Assembly (NCBI RefSeq): GCF_000718325.1
Contig: NZ_JOFV01000012.1
Coordinates: 1 to 64,000, forward strand
Direction of reading: 5' to 3'
DNA from: Oerskovia turbata
Lineage (GTDB): Bacteria > Actinomycetota > Actinomycetes > Actinomycetales > Cellulomonadaceae
DNA length: 64,000 nucleotides
This document shows, one piece after another, positions 1 through 8,157 of this stretch. A model generated the notes under the pieces. The model saw nothing but the letters and a program-made list of their open reading frames with translations. It was not told where the DNA came from and searched no databases. Every line of letters begins with the position of its first letter. Position 1 is the first letter of the stretch. Position numbers and translations under genes: made by a program.

Positions 1-87
1 GCCCTCATAGATGCAGTCCACCGGACACTCCTCGATGCACGCCTTGTCCTTCACGTCCACACAAGGCTGAGCAATCACGTACGTCAC
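1..87 (-). CDS. fdxA: 7Fe-type ferredoxin FdxA, N-terminal part (cut by window edge)
   Basis: Only the first 29 codons are inside the window. From a GTG start they read TYVIAQPCVDVKDKACIEEC after the initiator, then PVDCIYEG. The cysteine spacing C-x7-C-x3-C-P is that of the N-terminal cluster ligands of seven-iron [3Fe-4S][4Fe-4S] ferredoxins of the actinobacterial FdxA type, small cytoplasmic electron carriers. The leader holds a weak AAAGG about 12 bases before the start. It diverges from the small gene at 180, sharing a 92-bp promoter region. The rest of the gene lies outside the window, so overall length and the second cluster cannot be checked. Confidence 0.9.
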   Translation of the reverse strand, partial: MTYVIAQPCVDVKDKACIEECPVDCIYEG

Positions 88-129
88 GTCGGAGGTTCCC
101 TTTCACCTGCTGCACCGAGCACTTCCCCC

Positions 130-135
130 TAGTAT
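130..135. promoter_or_regulatory. Candidate -10 region in the fdxA / 180 divergent promoter
   Basis: TAGTAT at 130-135 on the plus strand fits a -10 hexamer for the gene at 180. The same AT-rich spot read on the minus strand gives GATACT, which would serve fdxA. It is the only AT-rich patch in this gap. No clear -35 was seen for either direction. Confidence 0.35.
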
Positions 136-179
136 CGCTCAGGAACGGGGCATCCCGGCCATCGGCGGACGAAGAGAGC

Positions 180-509
180 GTGAGCACGACCATGAGTTCC
201 ACCCCGCGCCCGGCGCTCGACCCGCAGTGGGTCGCGTGGCCCCCTGGCGCCCGTGTCGTGGTCCGCCGACGGCTCACGCCGGACGAGGCGCGCGCCACCC
301 AGGACCCCGCGACCGGGGAGGGGAGGTCGGTGACCGACGTGATCGGGATCGTCCTGTCGGTCTCCCCCGGCTCCTCGATCACCCTGCGCACCGACGCGGG
401 CGGCTCGCACGAGTCGGTCGAGGTGACGATCCCCGCCGAGCAGCTCGTGGCCGCCAAGCAGATCCCGCCCCGGCCGCCGCGCAGGCTGCCGCGCCAGCCG
501 ATCGACTGA
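180..509 (+). CDS. Small protein resembling the N-terminal domain of Rv0428c-type acetyltransferases
   Basis: A 109-aa soluble protein from GTG at 180, with a GAGAG-like ribosome site just upstream; an ATG at 192 is the alternative start. It contains GARVVVRRRL near residue 23, TDVIGIVLSV near 51 and VTIPAEQLVAAKQIPP near 82. This reminds me of the small beta-barrel domain that precedes the GNAT domain in actinobacterial Rv0428c-like proteins, but no acetyltransferase domain follows, so it would be that domain alone. That assignment is from memory of the family and is weak. It diverges from fdxA and converges on tyrA. Confidence 0.65.
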   Translation: MSTTMSSTPRPALDPQWVAWPPGARVVVRRRLTPDEARATQDPATGEGRSVTDVIGIVLSVSPGSSITLRTDAGGSHESVEVTIPAEQLVAAKQIPPRPPRRLPRQPID

Positions 510-552
510 CCGTCCCAGGACCGGACGGGCGCCGCGATCGCGACCACCTCGA

Positions 553-1641
553 TCAGCGCGACGGGCGCCCCGAGCCCCCGTCGCCCTCACGCGCGAGCTC
601 CACCATGTCGCCGTGCACGGCGACGACGGCCCACCCCGCGACGGAGAGCTCGACGAGCTCGGTGAACCACTCCGGTCCTCCGAGGTCGACCGACAACCGT
701 TCCGTCCCCGCAGCGCCCACGCCACCCCGAGACCCGTCGGGCACGGGCGCGACCGCGGCCGCCCCCTGAGGCTGCCACGTCGCCCGGACGTCGTCGGCCC
801 GGTCGAAGAACCCGGTCGTGGCCGCGTTCTCCTCCAGCGCCGTCGCGAGCGCCTCGAGATCACGCGCCGCGAGCCGGAGCGCCGGAGCGACCCAGCCGGC
901 GTTCTCGGTGAGCATGGCCTCTGTTCGCCGCGGATCCGTCCGCCCCACGCGGGTCCCGTCCCGGAAGCTCCCCGCAGCCAGCGCCAGCGCCACACCCCGG
1001 ACGGGCGCGGCCGACACGAGGTTGAGCAGCTCGATCGCGAACGCATGCGGGACGTGGCTGATGAGCGCCGCCGCCTCGTCGTGCACGTCGTCGGTCAGCA
1101 CGAAGGCGCGACCGCCCGCCGCGCCCGTCACGAGCGCGAGCACCGTCGCGAGCCGCTCGGGGCGCGTCCTGTCCGTGACCGTGACGGCCCAGCGGGCGGC
1201 GTCGAGCAGCCCCGCCGACGACGCAGCGAACCCCGACTCCTCGGTCCCCGCCATGGGGTGCGCGCCGACGTACCGGTCCCCCAGACCGCACCCCTCCAGG
1301 ACCTCACGCACAGGCCCCTTGACGGACCCGACGTCCGTGACCACGGTCGTCGCGGGCAGGTGCCGCGCGACCTCGCCGGCCACGGGGCGCATGGCCCGCA
1401 GCGGGACCGCGAGGACCAGGACGTCCGGGGCCGACGCGCACAACGACTCGACGTCCTCGACCACCCAGATCCCGGCGTCCGCAGCCAGCGCCCGCGTCTC
1501 CACCGACGAGTCGTAGCCCGTGACCGTCACGCCCTGGCGAGCCAGGCGCCGGGCCAGGGAGCCGCCGATGAGCCCGAGACCCAGGACGGCGACCGTCGTG
1601 GGGCCGCCACGGCGCGCGTCGTCGTCGCGCCTCAACCCCAC
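553..1641 (-). CDS. tyrA: Prephenate dehydrogenase TyrA
   Basis: Converts prephenate to 4-hydroxyphenylpyruvate with NAD(P)+ in tyrosine synthesis. The 362-aa product has an N-terminal Rossmann fold with VLGLGLIGGSLA near residue 20. The substrate-binding/catalytic HPMAGTE motif lies near 128 and the helical-domain motif ISHVPHAFA near 194. The last 80 or so residues extend past the catalytic domain without a domain I recognise. I place the start at GTG 1641, inside the last codons of pheA; a TTG at 1635 is the alternative. The overlap implies translational coupling, and the gene is last in the aromatic operon. Confidence 0.92.
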   Translation of the reverse strand: MGLRRDDDARRGGPTTVAVLGLGLIGGSLARRLARQGVTVTGYDSSVETRALAADAGIWVVEDVESLCASAPDVLVLAVPLRAMRPVAGEVARHLPATTVVTDVGSVKGPVREVLEGCGLGDRYVGAHPMAGTEESGFAASSAGLLDAARWAVTVTDRTRPERLATVLALVTGAAGGRAFVLTDDVHDEAAALISHVPHAFAIELLNLVSAAPVRGVALALAAGSFRDGTRVGRTDPRRTEAMLTENAGWVAPALRLAARDLEALATALEENAATTGFFDRADDVRATWQPQGAAAVAPVPDGSRGGVGAAGTERLSVDLGGPEWFTELVELSVAGWAVVAVHGDMVELAREGDGGSGRPSR

Positions 1642-2657
1642 AGCAGCCCCCTGCGGAGCTCGTCCGCCGAAGCGCCCGCCCGGACCGACCCCACCGGGAC
1701 GTGGTCCGAGGACAGCGCCTCGTCGAGCTCCCCGCGCGCAGGGAAGACCCCCAGCGTCTTGACCGAGTCCCCCGCCCCGAGCAACCCGTCGAGGACCTCG
1801 CGCACCGCGGGCTCCCAGGGCGCGGCATCGACCGTCAGGACGAACACGTACTTCCCCTCGAGCGCCTTGAGCGGGCGAGTGATGAGGCTCGACAGGTTCA
1901 CGCCCCCCGCGCCGAACGCCTGCGTGATCCTCGCCAGCACACCTGGCCCCGTGACGTGCGGTGTCAGCGCGAGCATGGTGCGCCACTGCGCGTCCGCCCC
2001 GACGACCCGCGCGGCGGCGAGCGCCGCCTGGGCCCGGTCGCGTCGGACGATCGCCAGGAACCTCGTCCGTGCGCCGCGGAAGTCCTCGACCCCGGCCTCG
2101 AGCAGGTCGAGCCCGTACAGCTCGCCGCAGATCGCAGGACCGATCGCGATCTGGTGCTCGGTCGCGTCACGGCACGCCGCCGCGTTGGACGACGACGGGA
2201 CGGGGACGGCCCCCGAGCGCACCACGAAGTCCTGGCACTGGGCCAGACCGTGCGGATGGGCCGTGACCTCGGTCAGCGCGCCGTGCCCCGGGCGGACGAA
2301 CGCGTCGAACGTGATCTCCAGGACCACCTCGTCGACCGCCACGACGTCCTCGCTGCCCACGATCGCGTCGAGCGACGGGACCACGTACCCCTCGACCGAG
2401 CTCTCGATCGCCACGATGCCGTGGTCGAACTCGCCCGAGGCGACCCCCGCGTAGACGTCGGTCACGGTCGACGCCGGGACGAGCTCGACGTCCGCACCGC
2501 CGTCCGCACCGCCGTCCGCACCGCCGTCCGCACCGCCACCCCCCGGGGTGAGCGACGTCGTCGGGACTGCTCCCGCGGCTGCCTGCGCGCGCACCCACCG
2601 GACCGCCGCCTGGTGCGTGAACGTACCCTCCGGCCCGAGGTAGGCGACCCTCGTCAC
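1632..2657 (-). CDS. pheA: Prephenate dehydratase PheA
   Basis: Dehydrates and decarboxylates prephenate to phenylpyruvate for phenylalanine synthesis. The 341-aa protein begins VTRVAYLGPEGTFTHQAA, the family's N-terminal signature. It keeps the catalytic TRF tripeptide in RGARTRFLAIV. A C-terminal ACT domain (GVLARITQAFGAGGVNLSSL, then ITRP where many homologues have ESRP) would give phenylalanine feedback. The start is GTG at 2657, whose last two bases share GTGA with the upstream stop. A four-unit GADG insertion, encoded by a 12-bp tandem repeat near 2497-2544, lies between residues 35 and 60. The downstream end overlaps tyrA. Confidence 0.95.
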   Translation of the reverse strand: MTRVAYLGPEGTFTHQAAVRWVRAQAAAGAVPTTSLTPGGGGADGGADGGADGGADVELVPASTVTDVYAGVASGEFDHGIVAIESSVEGYVVPSLDAIVGSEDVVAVDEVVLEITFDAFVRPGHGALTEVTAHPHGLAQCQDFVVRSGAVPVPSSSNAAACRDATEHQIAIGPAICGELYGLDLLEAGVEDFRGARTRFLAIVRRDRAQAALAAARVVGADAQWRTMLALTPHVTGPGVLARITQAFGAGGVNLSSLITRPLKALEGKYVFVLTVDAAPWEPAVREVLDGLLGAGDSVKTLGVFPARGELDEALSSDHVPVGSVRAGASADELRRGLLWG

Positions 2658-3541
2658 GAGCCCACGTGCTCCGGCGCCCACTGCGGTGCCAGGGCGTCAG
2701 GCCCCGGGACGAACTCCCGGCCCGGGAGGACCGCGAGCACCCGGTGGGCGACGTCGCGCGAGGACAGCTCGGCGATGAGCCCGGTCAGGACCGAGACGTC
2801 CGGGCACGAGAACGACGAGAAGAAGATGTGCGGGCCCGCCGACGAACGGTGGCTGCGCAGGTGCTGCATGTCGATCCCGCTCTCCGCGATGACCGAGAGC
2901 GTCTGCTGGAGCGAGCCGCGGTGGTCGTCGCGCGGGCCGAACGCGAACCAGACCTGCGCCTCCCCCGCGAACTCCGGTGCGGGACGACGCGCCTCGACCA
3001 GGCCGTACCAGATCGGCGCGCCCTCGCTCAGGCGCGCGCTGCCCGGGATCTCCTCCCACCCGGCCGGGATCTCCGAGCGCTCGACGACGAGCGTCCCGCT
3101 GGGCCCCGCCAGGGCGATCCTCTCGTCGAGCGCGGTCCGTGACGGGACCAGGCGAGGGTTCGCCCCCAGCGTCCGCAGGACATGGCGGCAGTCACGCATG
3201 CCCGCCTCGTCGACGACGACGCTCCCCGTGGACTGCCCCGGGCGCCCCGCCCACACCCACTGCGCGGGCACCGCGACCGCCGACGTGATGACCAGCGACG
3301 GCGCCGCCGCGAGCAACGCACGCTCGAGGTCGTGGGACGGCTGCGCCGGGTGACCGATGTGCACGACCGCCGCCAGGTCGTCGATGCTCGCGACCGTCGC
3401 GAGCGTCGTCGAGGTCGACCCGAGGTCCAGCAGGTCGTCCGCCCCCGTGCCCGCAGGCCACCCGTCCGCGCCGTGCCACTTCGCGATCTGTGCGGCGAGC
3501 CGTGCGTGGGCCCCCGACTCGCGTTCACTACGTCCGAGCAT
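2654..3541 (-). CDS. Degenerate prephenate-dehydratase-like protein with C-terminal ACT-like domain
   Basis: A 295-aa protein from ATG 3541, with GAGGA upstream, first in the operon with pheA and tyrA and overlapping pheA by GTGA. The C-terminal third (GSLQQTLSVIAESGIDMQHL, then HIFFSSFSC and VLAVLPG) looks like the ACT domain of PheA. The middle (MRDCRHVLRTLGANPRLVPS, then ERSEIPAGWEEIPGS) can be laid over the second half of a dehydratase domain, but the catalytic TRF is replaced by PIWYGLVEAR. The N-terminus lacks YLGPEGTF. I infer a catalytically dead PheA relative, perhaps regulatory. A chorismate mutase was considered but no such signature is visible. Confidence 0.8.
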   Translation of the reverse strand: MLGRSERESGAHARLAAQIAKWHGADGWPAGTGADDLLDLGSTSTTLATVASIDDLAAVVHIGHPAQPSHDLERALLAAAPSLVITSAVAVPAQWVWAGRPGQSTGSVVVDEAGMRDCRHVLRTLGANPRLVPSRTALDERIALAGPSGTLVVERSEIPAGWEEIPGSARLSEGAPIWYGLVEARRPAPEFAGEAQVWFAFGPRDDHRGSLQQTLSVIAESGIDMQHLRSHRSSAGPHIFFSSFSCPDVSVLTGLIAELSSRDVAHRVLAVLPGREFVPGPDALAPQWAPEHVGS

Positions 3542-3604
3542 CGAGTGTCCTCGCCCCTCTCACGGTGGCCGCGCGTGCGCGGCGCCTGTCAGCGTCCGAC
3601 GAGC

Positions 3605-3610
3605 AGTGTA
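3605..3610 (-). promoter_or_regulatory. Candidate -10 of the aromatic operon
   Basis: TACACT on the minus strand, 64 bases before the first start codon of the operon, is a good actinobacterial -10. The leader between it and ATG 3541 contains no small ORF rich in Phe or Tyr, so leader-peptide attenuation is not indicated here. Confidence 0.5.
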
Positions 3611-3695
3611 GCGGCGGCACCCCGAGACCGACGGGGCGCGCGAGTCCCCTGAGACGCCGTGACCCGCCGGCCGGCCGCCCCGCCCCGGAACGGCG

Positions 3696-3729
3696 GAGCG
3701 GGCCGAGACCCGTCGGTCTCGACCCGCTC
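3696..3729 (-). terminator. Terminator downstream of the VanW gene
   Basis: A 15-bp stem (GAGCGGGTCGAGACC on the minus strand, one U-G wobble) with a GACG loop, 44 bp after the VanW stop. No U tract follows, as is common in actinobacteria. Confidence 0.7.
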
Positions 3730-3772
3730 ACCTCGCTCCGGTACGTACCGGCGCAGGACCGTCAGTGCGACC

Positions 3773-6421
3773 TCAGGGCTCGCACACGACCTGGTTGTCC
3801 GGCTTGTACGTCCACCGGTCCGACTCCTCCTTGACGACCTTCCCCTCGAGCAGGAGCTTGCGGTACGTCGTGATCGAGAAGCCCGCGTTCCCCTTGGCCT
3901 GGGGCACGCAGTCCGGTCCCGAGTGCGTGACCGTGGTCGGCTCGACCACGTTCTGCTTGCCGCTCGAGGACTCCTCCACGGTCCAGTACTTCGTGCTCCA
4001 GATCGCCACGTGGAGCTTGCCACCGCCGATCCAGGACTGCAGGAGCACACCGTAGGGCGTGTTGTTCTTGAACTTCATGTCGATCGAGCCGACGAAGATC
4101 GTCGCCTCGCGACCGGCGGGGTACCGGCTGAACCAGTAGCTGTGCTGACGGTGCTCGACGTCCTCGAGCCCCGCGTAGAAGCCGGCGTTGTAGGTCGTCG
4201 TGGCCATCTGCGACAGACCGCCACCGATGCCCTCGACGTGCTTGCCGTCCTGCACGATGCCCGCCGAGTAGTAGCCGCCGGCCGCCGTGATCGGGGACAG
4301 GGCGTCCGTCAGGGAGAACGTCTCGCCCGGCCTGACCAGGGTGCCGTTGACCTTGCTCGCCCCGACCCGCAGGTTCTCGGTGCGCTGCGCGTCGCTCGTC
4401 AGGTTCGTGGAGAACTCGGAGACCTTCTCCTTGACACCCAGCGCCTCGAGCGCCGCGACCGACTCGGCGGGGTCAGACTGCGTGAGCTCGACCGTCGCCG
4501 TGCGCTCGGTGCCGACCGCTGCCGTCGTGACCGCAGAGCTCAGAGCGACCGGATCGATCGTGGTGCCCGGTTCGCCCCCCTCGATGACCGGCGCCCCGTC
4601 GACGAAGACGAACCTCGCGTCCGCCGCCTCGTCGAGCAGGTCGTCGGTCCCCGCGACGACGGCTTCGAGCAGGGTCGGGCCGTCGAACGTGAGCTGGAGC
4701 GCGCCGTCCGTCGGGTTGAAGGCGGCCGCGGACGCGAGGACGTCAGGCGTGAGCTCGGCCTGCTGACCTCCGACCGCGACCGTGACGGGGGCCGAGACGA
4801 CGCTCTGCGCCTGAGCGAGCGCCGCGTCCGTCTCCTCCTGCGTGACTGCCGGCGCTTCCGGGGTCGTCGGGAGGTCTAGCGTGTCGGGCCCCGTGAGCCA
4901 CTCGGTGCTGATGATCTCGATCGACTCGTCCTCGACGATCTCCGCACCGTCCTGCGCCGACATCGCCACGGGCTGCCCGTCCGTGAACACGACGTTGCCG
5001 TCGACCGGTTCGAGCGCCAGCCGGGCCTTGAGCTCGGCGACCTGGGCCTCGAGCTTCTGGTCGTCGACCGTCGTCACGGGCTCCTCGTCCGTGCCCCCGA
5101 AGACGTGCTTCCAGAGCTGGACCGGGCTCATCGAGAACGACGTGAGCTCGTCGGCCGTCGCCTGCGCGTCGAACGCGAGACCGGCTGCGGCCGGATCGAG
5201 CGTCGTCGTGGACGTGCCCGCCTGGAGCGTGATCGGCTCGGCCGCGCGTCCGCCGAGCCCCTTCTGGAGCGCGGCCGTGGCCGCCGTCGTGTCGAGGCCC
5301 CCCACGGGCACGCCCGCCACGGTGGTCTCCGGTGGGACCTTGTCCGAGTAGAACCACTGCGCGCCCGTGTAGAGGCCGCCGAGCACGACGACCCCGATCC
5401 CGGCCCACAACGCCACCTTGGGCAGACGGCTGGGCGCCTTGTCGCCAGAGATGCCGTCGAGCGGCGAACCGCCGTCCGTCGGAGCGGTCGACGCCGCCTC
5501 GGGAGCACCGACCGGGGTGAACGCCGACGCGATCGAGGTGCGTGCCGGTCCTGCGGCCGCCTCCTGAGCGGGGGGCGTCGCATCGCCCGACGTCGCAGCG
5601 CTCGTCCACGCCGACGCCGCCGGGGCGAAGGGCGAGTCAGGAGGCGTCGATCCTCCCTGCGCGACGGGCCCGACGACGGGGTCCAAGGCCTGCGTGCTCC
5701 CGGCATCCGCGACGGGCTGGACGTCAGCGGCGGGCTGGGCGTCGACGGTGGGCTGGGCGTCGGCGGTGGACGTCGGCGGGGCGGCCAGGACCGGGGGCCC
5801 GGGTGCGACGGGGGCTTCCGGGCGGTCTGCGGTCTGCGCCTCGGGCGCGTCGGTGCTGGAGGCCACCGGCTCCTCGAAGGCGAAGACACGAGGCGAGTAC
5901 GGCACGTCGTCGCCGTCGTCGAAACGGGGATGGCGGGGCTCGGGCGGCGGGGTGACAGCACTCGGCGCACTCTCCGCGACCGGCTCAGCAGGCGTCGCAG
6001 CACTCGGCGCACTCACCGCGACCGGCTCAGCAGGCGTCGCAGCACTCGGCGCAACCGGCTCAGCGGGCGTCGCAGCGAGGCGTCGCAGCACTCGGCGCAA
6101 CCGGCTCAGCGGGCGTCGCAGCGTCGGCGCAACCGTCTCGGCAGGCGGCGCGGCCGCAGGGGCCGGTTCCTCGGCCGGCCCCGGCACGTGCTCGCTCGGT
6201 GCAACGTCGACCGCCGTGCCCGCGTCATCGACCCCGTCGGTCCGGCCCGCTCCGGCCTCGGCGGGCGCTGCCGACTCGGCGGGCGCTACCTCGACCGACT
6301 CGTCCGGAGCTCCCGGCGCGGTGCTCTCGGGTGGAACGACGTCGGTCGGCTGCTCCGGGGTCGACACCTCGTCGCTCGTGCTCGGTTCCTGCGCGTTCTC
6401 ACGCTCGGTCGGGTGGCCCAT
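3773..6421 (-). CDS. VanW-family membrane-anchored cell-wall protein with long disordered N-terminus
   Basis: 882 aa. Residues 1 to about 330 are Pro/Ala/Glu/Val-rich and presumably disordered. They include near-identical repeats of SAATPAEPVA encoded by repeated DNA around 5985-6125. One membrane helix (VALWAGIGVVVLGGLYTGA) sits near 337-358. The rest should be extracytoplasmic: VPVGGLDTTAATAALQKGL and related segments resemble the putative peptidoglycan-binding domain often paired with VanW. The VanW domain itself spans about 660-800 (FSTNLTSDAQRTENLRVGA, GETFSLTDALSPIT, GGGLSQMATTTYNA). A GGAGA precedes ATG 6421. The exact biochemical role of VanW is unknown; a cell-envelope role is likely. 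Confidence 0.9.
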   Translation of the reverse strand: MGHPTERENAQEPSTSDEVSTPEQPTDVVPPESTAPGAPDESVEVAPAESAAPAEAGAGRTDGVDDAGTAVDVAPSEHVPGPAEEPAPAAAPPAETVAPTLRRPLSRLRRVLRRLAATPAEPVAPSAATPAEPVAVSAPSAATPAEPVAESAPSAVTPPPEPRHPRFDDGDDVPYSPRVFAFEEPVASSTDAPEAQTADRPEAPVAPGPPVLAAPPTSTADAQPTVDAQPAADVQPVADAGSTQALDPVVGPVAQGGSTPPDSPFAPAASAWTSAATSGDATPPAQEAAAGPARTSIASAFTPVGAPEAASTAPTDGGSPLDGISGDKAPSRLPKVALWAGIGVVVLGGLYTGAQWFYSDKVPPETTVAGVPVGGLDTTAATAALQKGLGGRAAEPITLQAGTSTTTLDPAAAGLAFDAQATADELTSFSMSPVQLWKHVFGGTDEEPVTTVDDQKLEAQVAELKARLALEPVDGNVVFTDGQPVAMSAQDGAEIVEDESIEIISTEWLTGPDTLDLPTTPEAPAVTQEETDAALAQAQSVVSAPVTVAVGGQQAELTPDVLASAAAFNPTDGALQLTFDGPTLLEAVVAGTDDLLDEAADARFVFVDGAPVIEGGEPGTTIDPVALSSAVTTAAVGTERTATVELTQSDPAESVAALEALGVKEKVSEFSTNLTSDAQRTENLRVGASKVNGTLVRPGETFSLTDALSPITAAGGYYSAGIVQDGKHVEGIGGGLSQMATTTYNAGFYAGLEDVEHRQHSYWFSRYPAGREATIFVGSIDMKFKNNTPYGVLLQSWIGGGKLHVAIWSTKYWTVEESSSGKQNVVEPTTVTHSGPDCVPQAKGNAGFSITTYRKLLLEGKVVKEESDRWTYKPDNQVVCEP

Positions 6422-6502
6422 CGACTGTCTCCGTGACGATTCTGGCGCGCGGCGAAGGCCGCGACGAAGGAGGGTGGTGCGGACTGCCCGCGAGGGGCAA
6501 TT

Positions 6503-6973
6503 CTATGCGTCCGTACCGATCTGTCCGGTCGGTGTCCGGCGTGAAGATCCGGTGACGATCTGCGCTGTCGGGTGGCGAGTGGCCCCCGACCGCACCGGCT
6601 GGTCGCTGAACCACGACCACGGCAGGAAGGCCGCGATCGCGATGACGGCCATCCCGCCGTAGACCCACACGAGCCCGACGGTCTGGTTCGGCACCAGCAG
6701 GTCGCCGCCCGGCCCCTCGGATGCGAGAACCTGCACCGCCACGACCCAGCCGATCCCGTAGCCGACGACTCCCGCCCAGCCCGTCCAGGCCCGTGCGAGC
6801 ACTGCCCCGGCGAGGACCGCGAGCAGCGCCACGACGATCCCGACGGGCAGCAGGTGGTCCGTCACCACGACACGGTGCATCACGGTGCCCACGGCTCCCA
6901 CCACGAGGCCGAGCGCGACGCACAGCAGCGCACGCCCGATCGTACGTGCCCCGGTGTTCTTCACTGTGTCCAC
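6503..6973 (-). CDS. Small four-helix membrane protein linked to mshB (DUF6113-like)
   Basis: 156 aa with four predicted membrane segments (around residues 13-33, 42-62, 66-84 and 98-118) and a polar C-terminal tail. Its start overlaps the last 13 bases of mshB, so the two are translationally coupled. A small protein of this type, which I believe is filed as DUF6113, is commonly found next to mshB in actinobacteria; that family name is from memory. No catalytic motif is visible and no function can be assigned. Confidence 0.8.
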   Translation of the reverse strand: MDTVKNTGARTIGRALLCVALGLVVGAVGTVMHRVVVTDHLLPVGIVVALLAVLAGAVLARAWTGWAGVVGYGIGWVVAVQVLASEGPGGDLLVPNQTVGLVWVYGGMAVIAIAAFLPWSWFSDQPVRSGATRHPTAQIVTGSSRRTPTGQIGTDA

Positions 6974-8058
6974 GCTACTGGTCCTGTCTGATCATTTCCC
7001 GTGAACCTGCGGGGAGGTCCCGCAGACTCCGGGGTCACGGTGTAGAACTCACGTGAAGGAAGGGCGGCGAGGACGTCGTTGCTCAACGCGTACCACCCGA
7101 GGACGCCATCGGGCCCCTCGGACGGTGCGGCGTCGTCCCTGGCGTCCACGGGCACGGTCCCGACGTGCTGGACCTGTGTCGCGTGCGCGCGCAGAGCCCC
7201 GACCACGGCGTCGAGCACGGGCGCCACCTCCACGACGACGACGCTCTCGAGGGAGTCCTTCGCCACGGGAGGCAGGTCCTCGTGCGGGTCCGGCAGGGTG
7301 AGGTCGGGGTGCTCGGCGAGCAGGGTGCGGACACCCGCCAGGCCGGCCAGCTCGCGACGCGCGGCGCGCGCCACCGCAGCAGGCACGACCGACTGCCACA
7401 GCTCGGGCCCCTGATCCTGCGCGTCGCCCTCGGCTACCCGCACGCCGGCCGGTGAGGCGCCGTCGGGCACGGGGACCTGCTCACCGCGGGCGGCGAGCGC
7501 GATCGCGCGGACCGTGATCTCGTGCGCTCGGACGTGGTCCGGGTGCCCGTAGCCGCCCGACGGCTCGTACGTCACGACGACCCGGGGCCGCCGCTCGCGC
7601 AGGACGCGCGCGAGGCGGTGCGCGGCGTCGTCGAGCGGGACGGCGACGAGCGCGCCGTCCGGGAGGTCGGCCTCGGCCGCGGCCCGTGCGATGCCCGGCG
7701 CGGCCCACGCCATGCCCGAGTCGCGGAACACGACGGGCACGCGCGCGCCCGCGTCCTCGGTGCTCTCGTCGGGCTCGACCTGGTCGAGGAACACGTGGTC
7801 GGACACCCCCAGGCGCCCCAGCGCCGCGGTGAGCTCGCCCTCCCGGTGCGCCGCGAGGGCCGGGCCGTCACCCTCGAGGTGCGCGAGCTCCGTGCCGATC
7901 ACCTCGCCCTGCTCGCCGCGCGTGCACGTCACGAGCGTCACGGCCTCGCCCGACGCCGCCCACGTCGCCAGCAGCGCGCCGGTCGCGAGGGTCTCGTCGT
8001 CGGGGTGGGCGTGCACCGCGAGCAGCCCGCCGCGGGGCCGGACCGGCTCGGACCTCAT
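6961..8058 (-). CDS. mshB: Mycothiol deacetylase MshB
   Basis: Zn-dependent deacetylase of N-acetyl-glucosaminyl-inositol (GlcNAc-Ins), the second enzymatic step toward mycothiol, the main low-molecular-weight thiol of actinobacteria. 365 aa. The LmbE-type motif AHPDDETLATGALLA starts at residue 17, and the second metal-site region YGHPDHVRAHE lies near 170. GGAGG lies 8 bases before ATG 8058. The C-terminal FYTVTP segment is also found in MshB proteins. A related mycothiol conjugate amidase (Mca) is the alternative, but length and C-terminus fit MshB better. Confidence 0.92.
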   Translation of the reverse strand: MRSEPVRPRGGLLAVHAHPDDETLATGALLATWAASGEAVTLVTCTRGEQGEVIGTELAHLEGDGPALAAHREGELTAALGRLGVSDHVFLDQVEPDESTEDAGARVPVVFRDSGMAWAAPGIARAAAEADLPDGALVAVPLDDAAHRLARVLRERRPRVVVTYEPSGGYGHPDHVRAHEITVRAIALAARGEQVPVPDGASPAGVRVAEGDAQDQGPELWQSVVPAAVARAARRELAGLAGVRTLLAEHPDLTLPDPHEDLPPVAKDSLESVVVVEVAPVLDAVVGALRAHATQVQHVGTVPVDARDDAAPSEGPDGVLGWYALSNDVLAALPSREFYTVTPESAGPPRRFTGNDQTGPVAWTQ

Positions 8059-8087
8059 ACATCCTCCACAGGGGCGGGTAGTGCGGA

Positions 8088-8124
8088 GCCCGCACCGCCG
8101 GTCACGAGGACCGGCGGCACGGGC
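8088..8124 (-). terminator. Terminator downstream of typA
   Basis: Stem of 9 bp (GACCGGCGG with CCGCCGGTC) extended by five more pairs beyond a 2-bp mismatch, with a 5-nt loop, 34 bp after the typA stop and before mshB. Confidence 0.65.
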
Positions 8125-8157
8125 TGCACGCTCAGCGGTGGTGCCGTCCTGAGGTGG

